From positions 2,277,236 to 2,341,235 of the forward strand of contig JAGGNK010012559.1 of assembly GCA_017590115.1 (NCBI GenBank): a stretch of DNA of 64,000 bases, read 5' to 3'. The position numbers and the translations under genes are program-made. The notes under the pieces are model-generated. The model was given only the letters and a program-made list of their open reading frames with translations. It was not told where the DNA came from and searched no databases. Of this stretch, positions 47,291 through 59,200 are shown piece after piece. Source of the stretch: Montifringilla adamsi. Lineage: Eukaryota; Chordata; Aves; Passeriformes; Passeridae. Numbering within the stretch: the first letter of the stretch is position 1; each line of letters opens with the position of its first letter.

Positions 47291-50200
47291 GTGTCTGTCC
47301 CTGTCACCGAGCCTCACCGGCACGTCGGGCAGTCCGGCCGCTCGCTGGCAGCGGGTGCCCTCAGTGAGGGGCTCGGGGGCAGCAGGAGCCCGCGGTGTCA
47401 CCGGGTTTGGGGGCAGCTGCTGTCCCAGGGATCTCGAATGGGCGTGGGAACGTGTGACTTCCCCCCTCGCTGTGCTGGCAGTGTCCTGCTCCCGGGCAGG
47501 ATGTCCCTGAGGACACGGTGGTGCACTTTCTTGTCATTAGAGAAAGTTACCGGTATTGTATGATAATCATAGAAATCTCACTACTGACCGCTGAATTGCT
47601 GCTCCTTAAAGCAGTCACATCCAGGAGGGTCTTTGATGTAAGGATACAGGCTTTGCTAAAAAAGACATTAATTGTTCAAGTGCCCATGCTAGATCAATTG
47701 AACTTGTTGGTTCTTCAGAAAGCTCGTGACTTCTCTGATGATACAAAGCTATTTATGTTACTGAAAAATGCTTTGCTCAGTCATGTTCATTTCTCCTTGG
47801 TGTAGACATTGCTGAATTGTTTCAAAGTTTGCCAAATAACATGGCCTGTTGAGGTTTTTTCCCTTTTTTCCCGTTTTTATTTCTTCCTTTACACTCCTCC
47901 TTTCTTCCTTCCACGGGATTTCTTTGAGCCTCCTGTTCTGATCAGCTCAGCTTCTCTCTCTCATAGGACAGGCTTCTGCTGTCTCATGACCTGCAGCCAT
48001 CCTATCTCCATGCACTGCTATCTCAAGTTAAACAAATAGCTGTACAGTTTTATTGAGGTGGGTGGGAACACAAAGAACATCTGACTGAATGTTACAGTGA
48101 TTAGCTTTATTACACACTATATAAAAGCTTCCCATTCAAACCAAAAGAAGAAGATATATTGAAGCCTTAAGGCTGTCCTCATTTCTTCTTCCCCTATAAG
48201 GAAAAGAGCAGGCAAACAGTATGCACAGCTGAGTATTATTCACTTCTTTAGGGGGTCTCTGGAGTGAGCATTTCACACAAAATGTACAGAAAACTGGTGG
48301 TCTGAGCTGGCAAAAGTGTTGTTTGCTCAGGTTATGTAGCAGACTTGCAGCTAGAGGAGAGATTGAAGTGTTTCAAGAAACCTTAGCTGTCACATAGTGA
48401 GTATGTGGAAGGCTCTACAGCCTGAAATTAAAAGGGCTTGGAGATGGAAAGCTGTTGACTGAGGGGCTCTGTGTGTTGGTGCATACCCACTATCCAAAGA
48501 ATAAAGAGCTCCAGCCTCTTCCTTTCATTTCCTAGACACTTTATTCTCACTTTGTGTAGACTCTCTGTGTTGCTGTTGGCTGAGATAAACTAAGCAAAGC
48601 AAACTGCTGAACCTGGCTCAGGGCAGGACAGGATTGGCTGGCCTGGAAATGGGGCTGTGCAAGAGTCTCCCCATGCAGAGAGAAATAAGTCACAGAATGT
48701 CTGGGCATTATGGCACAAATGCTGTTTGCCAAGTGCTCAGCATCCACACAGAGTGCAGTCCTTGTGCCGTTTGTCACCAGCTTGACTATGAATTTTTCTG
48801 ACCTTCCTGTGTCTGACAGAGCTGTGAAATATGTGCAGACTTGCTTGCTGGAAGCCAAGCTCAGTATATGAGGAGATGCCAACCAACTCCTCACTGTATA
48901 ACCTAACAGAAGTCTGAAATTCTAGGTGCGAATACTCTTGGTGGATGTAAAAGCTAATTACTGGCTAATTACTGATTGACTCGTATTGCAGTCTTAGCTG
49001 AGCTGCCCTTGTTGTAAGCCATTGGACAGCCCTTTAAAAGAAGTGGCTATTGTAGGGATCTGATGCTTCTCCAGCAACACATTTAATCAGCTGCAGGGAC
49101 TCCAGGCTGAAAGCAGAAGTCACACAGGAGGGTGTCTCTGAATTGGAAGAAACTCTTGTTAAACTCATGGGATAATTCAGTTCAATTCAGTTGCCTGTGG
49201 AACTGTATTAAGGTGATCCTCCTTGGTCTTGCCTCTCACTGCATGATGAGATAGCTTAGATTTCATGATTGATTTGGGACAATCAATCTTTGTACTGCTC
49301 TTGTAAGTGCTGAGTGCTGTAAGTGCACTTCAGTAATGATAAAATCTGTGCTGCCGCAGAATATAGTGTATCAGCTTCTTGATCTGTCAGAAAAGAATTC
49401 TAAGGTACAGGGATTGGGGAGAGAAAATGTACTTGCTTTTCAGGTAGGTTAATGGTTTGATGTGATTCATTGTGTGGTTTCGTGATCATGAGTGCCTACA
49501 CAAAGAAAATAGTGGGAAAACATCAGCGATAAGGGAGAAGGAGGTCTAAAATATCTCTCTGTGCTACAACAGGATTTCAAATTGACAAAGGCAAACAGTG
49601 AGGTGCACATTGCTATCTGTTCTTGAAAGATTCTTTCTGCCAGTATTGTGAAAGCTTTGGACTGTCATGAGTAGAAAAATTCAGGTCTGGGGCAGGGAGT
49701 TTTGAAACTAATAGCAGCATTTGGCGTTTTCTTTTTATTTTTTTTAACTGAGCACTAATTCTTGAAGTAACTTAAAAATAATGTAAAAATGGCAACACAG
49801 CATAGTGAAGTTTTTCTGCAGCTGTGATAGCCTAAAATACTGAAATAGCAAGGGTGGTAGAAACAGCTCTGTTAGCTGGTCTAAAAAGGTTGAGGAAAAG
49901 GAGTGCACAAGGTCTTAGCTCCACTGACTTCTCTTGAGGGTATCTGTGCCTCGCTATGACTTTCTTGTCTGAAAGTTGGTTTGTTAGGCTGGATCATGTA
50001 TAGGTGGGAATGTTTAAAATACACTTTGCATTTCACAGAACCCTAGAACTCTTGGGTTTGGAAGGGACCTCTGGAGTTCACCTGGTTCAGCTCCTGCTAA
50101 AGCAGGTTCCCCTGAGGGCTTCCAGGCAGGGTCTGAATATCTCCAGGGAAGGAGACTCCACAGCTTCTGTGGGCAGCCTGTCCCAGGGCTCTGTCACCCT

Positions 50201-53200
50201 GTCAGCAAATGAATTTTTCATCATATTTAGATGGAACTTCCTGGGTTTCAGTTGTGGCTGTTGTCCTGTGTCCTGTCTCTGGACACTAGTGAGAGGAGTC
50301 TGGCCCCATCCTCTTGCCATCCACCCATAAGTTACTTGTATACATTTAAAGCAAAGAATATAAGTGTTGCCTTACTAGGTTAAGTCAGATACTGAAATAA
50401 ATTTAGCTTTTAGCTTTCTTTTGGGGAAAGCTAAAAGAATACATTCAAGAAGGAATAAAATGTTTGAACTTGTCTTACTAACTCATCTTGTGTTCTCTTT
50501 ATCTTCAGCTGCTCAAATAAAGAATTTGATGAGCCAGCTGGGAACCAAGCAGGATTCCAGCAAGCTTCAGGAAAATTTGTGAGTATTAAACGAGCAAACA
50601 TTGGTATAGATGTTCTTTCATTTCTGTCTGTTTTCTTAGGGATAGTGTTTGTGGGGAAATGCTTTATTAGATAAATTTAATACAGTCCTGCAAACCCATA
50701 ATTACTAGCTGCATTAAATAGTTTACTGGACAAATTAAGGTGTTTCTGCAGGACTCTGGAGAAGCCATTCAAAACTGCTGCGTAGGAACAGTTCTTCCTA
50801 TATTGTTCTTCTATATACTTTTTTTATATTTTCTTCTAAAATTAGTAGTACCTCAGCCATGCATTAGCATTAGCTGTCCTCTGAGTAGCAGTCATACTAG
50901 CTTCACACGTGGTTCAGAAGAAGTGAATGCCATACCACGTATTTGGTGCTCACATGACACCAGTAAGGGAAAACAGTCACGGAGGCCCATAACTGGAGAA
51001 AAAGTAGCTTGTAGTACAGATGGATTCAGTCAGTAGAAAGATTAGCTATTGTATGTGGCAGACAAAATGTCTTCTGTCATTTCAGAAGAATAATATGCCA
51101 GTGGGGGACAATGTAGAAGACATTTAAACAGCTGTAATTCAGACTGACCCCTGGAGAAACTGTGCAGGGCTTCTCTGTGTCCGTGCATCTTTTACAAACT
51201 TGTGGAACATAAATAGCACATTATGGAAAGAATAATTTCTGAGGTCATCAAAGAAAACTTAAAAGTACATTCTTCCACTCTGTCTTCATGTGACAGTACC
51301 TTGAATCTCTGAATGCATAATTATCCTGGTTTTTATAATAGCAATTTTTGGATAAGTTCATGACTTGTGGTGGAAGATACACTTACCACATTTGAAGGAT
51401 GAGATCAGAGTCCAATTGGGAGAGAAAGGGATTTGTTTCCTTGAGCTGCTCAGTTGACTCAATCTCTGCTTAATCAGTAGATTAAAGAATTAATCACTGG
51501 TGACCAAACAAATGCCTTCACATTTAACATCACTGCTCTCATAATCTCTCCTCTTTGGGGTGAGAGTGGCTGCACCCCACAAATTGTCAGCTGCCATACC
51601 AACTTGCCAAAATGCATGGATGGTGTTTTTAGTTTACATATACAGCTTATACAATAATGGAGCCTGAATGCCTTGATTTGTGTGTCCTTTGGGCCAAGAA
51701 AGTGACTTTCACTTAAGCATCCTGTACCTGTTGAATGCAAAAGAAATTGCTTCTGGTTTTAGTATTTTTCTTTCCTAGTTTACAGAATAGGATTTATTAA
51801 TTGTATTAGATGCTTCACAACAATATCTTCATATTGCAGTGTTGTTGAAAAACATAAAGGCTTAAGGGAAAGCCTTGCAATTCCTGAAGCTGGATTGTTC
51901 TTCTTTCTCATCACTGTTTTTCACTAAAATGAAGAATTTGGTATCAGAGTTCTTGTACTCTTATCAAATGTACATTTAAACAATGGAATTGGTGGTTGTC
52001 AAGTGAAGAGTTAGTTACTAATTGGTACCATAAGGAATTCACCCTAAAAGCAGGATTATGTTCACTGAATAAAGTTGTTTCTGTCTTATGCCATTGGAGA
52101 CAAAGATATTTTTTAAGCTACTGAATTATACTAGTTAGCAGGGAGCAAAGAAATTATTTGAATCTTTTTCTAAAAATGTAGTCCAGAGTCAAGTTTGCGT
52201 TAAAAAAAAAAGTACATCTCTGATCCTTTAGGTTGGAAAAAAACCTACTGTAAAGCTGTGTGATCTCAGAACCCCTATTTAGTCATCATTCTGGATGCTA
52301 AAATGCTCAGTGGCTCCTTTTTAGGTAGATCTTGTGTAACTGCTTTTGAACTTCTGTTTCAGACAACAGCTGCAGCACTCTGCAAACCGCCTTGCCAAAG
52401 AGACCAATGAATATCTAAAGGAGTTGGGGTCTCTGCCACTTCCCCTGTCTGCTTCTGAACAGGTAGGCAGGCAGAACTTTCTGAACATATTTCTAGATCA
52501 CTCATTTCATGAAACTGGGGTAGACCACAACGTCACAAAGCCTGAACTGGCACAGCTGAAAAGACAGCAGCTTTTTGTAATGAAGGATGATGGTGAAGTA
52601 GAGAAACTCATTAAGCTGGCTGCATCCTGGCTGCTTATATGACACTGGGAAAACCATGTTTCCCAGGAGCAAATAGGTATAAAACTCCCTGCATGAGAAT
52701 AAGAGGCCCTAAATGTTTGGGGAGAGCTCAGTATGCAATTCTGATTTTCCAACTAAATTTCTGAAAAATAATCTTGTTTACAAAGTGCCTGGTGGTGCAA
52801 GGTAGTGTTTTAGGATAACAATTCAGAGCAAACTGTCTATCAGTATGAGATGTGAGCATGCCAGAAAGCTTTCCCTTGCATGTGATTTATTAGTGGTGGA
52901 GGGGGGGAAGCTGCCTGACTCACTTTGCTTATATTTGAGTAAAGCAAAATATGATGAGGCAAAGATTATGATTTTCTCTTACCAAATAGTATCTCCTGCT
53001 CCTTGTGGGAAAGGGAAGGGACAGTCCTCTGCTGCTAGTGTCAGTTCACCAGTGCCTGCTTTTGGGGTGCTGTTGTAGGATGATCTGGGGATGTGGGTCA
53101 GCAGATGTTGTCTCGGTCTAATTCTGTATTGAAGGTTTTTATGCCAGTTGGAGGCATGGCCGTGCTTTGCTGATTTGTTCAGCAAATATTTTTCAGTTAA

Positions 53201-56200
53201 TCTTCTGTGATGAACAAAATCCTGTCATGTGCATCTCACTGAATGCAGCCCAGGGAAAATTCAGTCAAAATCTGCAGAAGCTGGAATCAGCATGCTGAGG
53301 ATCTGCTCTGGAAGAAGGGTTGTTGCTTCCAGAGGGTTCAGATGGAAGCTTCAGTGTATTACGAGGCTGCTGTAGTGGCTTGTTATAGAAAAAATATAAT
53401 TGAAAATTGTTTTTTTCCTTGAAATTATTGTTGAATTGATACAAGCTCATTGCAGGATTGCAGTCCTGGAAATCCCACAATTTGAGCCAGCTGTTGCAAA
53501 TCTCTCAATCCGAAAACATAAAAAACTGACCGAATGTCCTTGGGACAAGCTTACACACAATTTCTTATTTCCCATTTGCTGGAATGTCACAGCACTCAAA
53601 GGAGATGTCCTATGGAGGCTAAATAAATTGACATTGTAAAATGAGGATGAAAAGGATTATTGCAACAAATGTATTTGAAGAAAATATAAACTGAAATGGT
53701 TATCAGGACTAAGGATGTTATCTGACCTAAAAGCAACAGGCTTGTAGTGTGCCATGGTTGGGAGAGGCAGCTTAGGAGACTGGGACAGTGGGTGTTATCA
53801 GTAGTTCTGGAAGTGTGGGGCTTGCTGTTTTTGTGATTTAAGTGTGAAGTTGTGTGTATTTTGTTAAGTGCTGTGAGGTTTGCAGAGTGAAGGAATAGAG
53901 GGAAAAGGTATTGTAGGTAACTGAAAGGTATGTAGTTAAATGTGGTGAATTACTGGAATGTAATTAGAATGAAAGTAATTATTTACTCAGACTTTAGAAC
54001 TAGATTGAAATTGGAGAGCCTTGCTGCACAAAGCTGTCCTGCAGTTGGCAAGCCATGGAGCATTGGTGTAAGGAATTAAAACATGGTGGGCTTTTTGTTC
54101 TGACCACTGGCACCAGAAGATCACTGAATGCCAGTTCATTGTTGTTGTTATGATGGTTTGTAAGAGTCTGACAGTCACTTTATCATGAATGGGAATGTCT
54201 AAACTCTTGTTTGTGTTTCGATTCCTCAGCGCCAACAGAGGCTTCAGAAAGAACGATTAATGAATGACTTCTCCACAGCCTTAAACAATTTCCAGGCAGT
54301 ACAGAGGCGAGTGTCAGAGAAGGAAAAAGAGACTGTAGCAAGGGCAAGAGCTGGCTCCCGTATTTCTGTGAGTATTTATGGGAATTTTGGAGTGATATAC
54401 TGAACTGTGAGTCTTCTGAGAGATCTTGTACTTGCCTTCCAACCTCATACCTGTTTACTGGCACCTTACTGAGTGAAGCTGAGGCCTTGGTGCAGTATTT
54501 TTGTATTCCAGATGTTGGAAGTAATTTCTTGTTTCAGTGTGCTCCAGTGTCAGTGTAGAGGAGGGAAAGAATCCTGGTAGTTGCAAATGTTACAGAAGAT
54601 GAGATGGGGAGTCAAAGCATAGTGAAGAGCAGAGTATTGCAGGCTGCTCTTCCCTTCATGTCAGCCCTATGCTATAAAGTTTAAGACTTCAGAATGAAGC
54701 TTGCCACACCTTAAATTATATCTCAAATCTCACACTGTGTTGCTTTATATTCTTATAATTTCTGTCGTGCTAATATCTCCAAAGTATGTTCACTGTTATG
54801 TTTTGACAAACCCCTGTGGCTACTAAGAATTCATAACAAAATGGCCAATGAAAGCATTTTTCTCCTCTTGCCTCAGGGCTTTCTGCTAGGTATGCATTCT
54901 TAATTTCTTCAAGGGAACACATTTATCCTTTGAATTATGCTCTTAAATTTTTGCTTCATGTTGAGAAAGGAAGTTACAAACATTGACAGCTGATCCAAGA
55001 ACATGGACTGGCTGCTTTTGATCATTCAGTTGCCTCTGATTTGCAGAGACAATCTGAATCTAAAAACTAAATCTAAAGATGAAGCTAAAACTAATCTTAC
55101 ATAACCCGAGTTGAATCTGAGGGCTGCGGTGACAGTGTCATTCTCCAGGAACTCTCTGGACAGTATGTGCCTTGGTCTTCAAGAAACTGCTGGTGATTTT
55201 GTGCATGGTCCTGGTAGTGTGTGAGAGTGGTGACTCATTTATCTCTTCCAGGCTGATGAGCGGTTCAGAGAAGAACAGCTTGTTTCATTTGATAGGTAAT
55301 AACTTCTTGTACTCTTGAGATTTTCACTGCATATAACTAAAGTTTTTATTGTGTGATATATTACTGTAACTTGGGCCAGGCTTTGCTGGCTGAATGCAAG
55401 GCAAAAAGAGTTGAAAAGCAACTATTACAGCATATGTAATCTACTATGTAAAATCTGCATATGACAGTATTTTATCCTCCTTAAGTACAGAGTGTGTGAT
55501 TACTACCCTGAGGGGAATAGTAGTGCTCTTAAGATGTGGCAGCTGGAGCTCCTGGTGTTCTGGCCTGTAAACACAAGATTACCAGACAGGATTTCACTCA
55601 CTGTGACTCTTTTCACAGAGAGCTGCATATTTATGTCATGGGTTTGGATGTTCTCTAGCAGCCCAGTTGGAGCTACAGCAGAATAGCAGATGAGGCTGCC
55701 TAAAATTCAGAAGTCCTGGACATTGTGCCCTGGCAAACTAATCCTGGAATGTGCACAAGACAGCATTACTGTCACCTGTCAGACAGTTGTACTGCTTCTG
55801 CAGTAACAGCGTGCCTGTGTGGTAGATGGCTTTGTAAAATGTTACATCAACTCTGCAGTGTGGTAAAGAGAGCCTGAGCCCCTCCAGAAGTATCTGTGAT
55901 TAATCTGTCAACTGGGCTGAAATCTGTTGGCCCTGTCTGTATAAATCCTTTCACTTTCTGAATCAAGAGACCTTGCTTACCTGTCTCATTCTCCCTCTGC
56001 AAACTGCCCTTCATCTGCTCAGCTGCTTGGTGTGTGTCCCTTCCTTAGCCCTGGGCTTTCTCTCTGAGCCAGGGCTGAAACCCCAGGTGTTCAGTTATGC
56101 AGGTGCTGGGATGGGTTTGAAGGCCTTGCACACCAAAGCAGTGGGACCCAGAGATAAGAGATGATGGCACACAGCAGCTATTCCACAGTCAAAGCTGTTC

Positions 56201-59200
56201 TTGTGTGCTGTGTGTGAGAAATTTCTGCTTTTGAGAACTGCAAACCCTATGGTCATCTCAGAGCTGAATTACTGGAATGGTCAGCTGTGTCTGACCTATT
56301 CATGCAGTTTATTTTCATTTCTTTAGGCACTTTTAAGACTTTAAAACTTACTACTTAGTGTTGTACCAAACACTGGACTGATACAATGTTTTCTGGCACA
56401 CTTCGCTATTGAAAAGATGGAGGTGTTGCCCTGGAAGAACATTCTAAGCTGAACATAGAGGTGGCTTTGTATTATAGATGCTGGCTCCACTCTAATTGAT
56501 GTAACTGCTACAGCAGTTGTGAAGAACCAGCTCATCAGGAGAGAGGTAGACTGGGATGCAGAGTTACTTGAGTTTTAATATCTCTTTTGGTGTGTAATTT
56601 AATTCAGAGTCCCTACTAGACTAATGAATTAAAATACTAAAACACTTTAGTCTTACCTCCAAATGCCAGATAGGCAAGAGTCTTTGAATCCAGATGCTTT
56701 TCAGGTGTTCTTCTGTTCTGTTAATGTGCTTCCAGGCTGCTCTCTATCAGAACTTTCACCCTGATTTCTCCCTTTTGGAGAGATGGTAAGAAGCAGGGAA
56801 GGTACAAGTATTTTTTTTAAAAAGCAGAACTGAAATTGGCAGTTTTTTCTAAAATGCTGTAGATAACTGTTATATTCTAGAACAGAGTGTGCTATGCATG
56901 TAACTGCTTTCCAGTGCCTTCACAGTGCCTGATCTGTCCCTTTTTTCAATTGTTCCAGTTTGTGACTGTTGTCACAAATTGGTCCTGTCCTTGTACACAG
57001 TGACAGGGCCAAGAACCTGGGGGTTGTTCTGTAGGAAACTCTTCAACTTTAATTCATTTTGCCATAAAATGCAGCATGGAATGCTCTATGCTGAGAGAGA
57101 CACTGACTTTCCCTCTCTTTCCAGTGGTGAAGATTGGAATCAGATGCAGTCTCAGGAAGAAGATGTGGCAATAACTGAACAGGACCTTGAACTCATTAAA
57201 GAAAGAGAAACTGCAATCAGGCAATTAGAGGTGACCAGTCAATCCTGCACAGTTAACAGCACTGGGAGATAAATTAAAGGATGCAGTGTTAATTAATGGG
57301 ATGGGCTGAGGAGAGCTGATGGTGGAGGAATAGAGTTCCTCCTGGAGAGGACTGATGCCAAGATAACCTGAAGGAGTTATATTTTCCCTCAGTGTTGACT
57401 GGTGATCCTTCAGATGTGGCAGGAGCAACTCATGTTACAGTGTTCATGCTGTGCTAATTGCTGGTGTGATGAAACAAATATTCAGTAGCTGGAGCAATGT
57501 AGGCTCCCATGTTAATCCCAATTTGCACAGGTGGTAACATCAAGTCAGTGAATGCTGGTGCCTATTCTGACCTTTTGAGTGATGGTCAGAAGAGGTACTA
57601 GGAGTGAGGATTAGAAAATATTGTACCCAGTGTTCATTTTAACTTGTTAAACTGTTGTCTTCAGGCAGACATTTTGGATGTCAATCAGATATTTAAGGAT
57701 TTAGCCATGATGATTCATGACCAAGGAGATATGATTGGTAAGTGCATTTGGATAATAAGTTTTTTCTTGGTTCAGTTACATGTTTTGCCAGTTACGTGGA
57801 TTAAACTTTGCAGTATTTTGCATTAAAGTATTGTATTTCTGGCTATAATTTTTAAACACTGAAGCTCTGAAATATTTTGCAATAAGTTCTCCTGTTTTTT
57901 CCATAGATAGCATAGAGGCAAATGTGGAAAGTGCAGAAGTCCACGTGGAAAGAGCCAGTGAGCAGTTACAGAGAGCTGCCTATTATCAGGTAAATTCTGT
58001 GTGCTTGTTTGATTGTCAGTGTATGGTTGAGCACTAATGAAACAGGCAGAGCAAGACACTGAGGACTGCAGCACACCAGACTAGTTTTGGCACTCATTCA
58101 AAATTGCCTGCAAGGAGTATTTAAAGCACTTGAGTCAAAAATACAGTATTGAAATTCACCTTCTACTTTAGAGTAAAAGAGTAGAAATAGTGTCTGGCAC
58201 TTCACACTCTGCAAGCCTAAGTGTTTACCTGTCTTTGTTGTTAGGAGTTAGTAGAAGAAACAAGAACAAATTCTGATATTGTATCCAACTTGTAAACGTA
58301 TCAGCCAGGACCCTGACTGGTTACATGGATTAAACTTTTCAGTATTTTGCATTAAAAGTATTGTATTTCTGGCTATAATTTTTAAACACTGAAGCTCTGA
58401 AATATTTTGCAATAAGTTCTCCTGTTTTTTCCATAGATAGCATAGAGGCAAATGTGGAAAGTGCAGAAGTCCACGTGGAAAGAGCCAGTGAGCAGTTACA
58501 GAGAGCTGCCTATTATCAGGTAAATTCTGTGTGCTTGTTTGATTGTCAGTGTATGGTTGAGCACTAATGAAACAGGCAGAGCAAGACACTGAGGACTGCA
58601 GCACACCAGACTAGTTTTGGCACTCATTCAAAATTGCCTGCAAGGAGTATTTAAAGCACTTGAGTCAAAAATACAGTATTGAAATTCACCTTCTACTTTA
58701 GAGTAAAAGAGTAGAAATAGTGTCTGGCACTTCACATCTGCAAGCCTAAGTGTTTACCTGTCTTTGTTGTTAGGAGTTAGTAGAAGAAACAAGAACAAAT
58801 TCTGATATTGTATCCAACTTGTAAACGTATCAGCCAGGACCCTGACTTGCAAAAATCTTTGCCCAGACTCGAGTAACTTCTAGTGACCAGGATTTGCAAC
58901 ACTCCTGTCCAGCTGCTGAGTTTCTATCCCATAGTCTGTGCTCCCTGTCCCATGAAATCTCTTGCAGTGGCTCTCACTGCTGTATGGTGTCAATGGTTTC
59001 TGTAGGTTCCTTTCACCATCCTTGTCCCTGTAGGTCCAGCTTCTGTTAAAGGATAAGGGTTCTGCTTTAGTCAGTCCCATTACTGCTGGGACACAAGAAA
59101 ATACTGGACTCTTCCAAGCTGTTAAGTGGGAGGTACTGGAGGGCAATAAAACTCCAATGCTGTAGAGTGCAAGGCTGGGAAGTTGGTTTTACCATCTGGC

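Noticed and set aside
57823..58604. Two minus-strand frames with the same protein sequence
   Set aside because: They are antisense shadows of the duplicated STX12 exon 8 units. They were useful only as a hint to the duplication.
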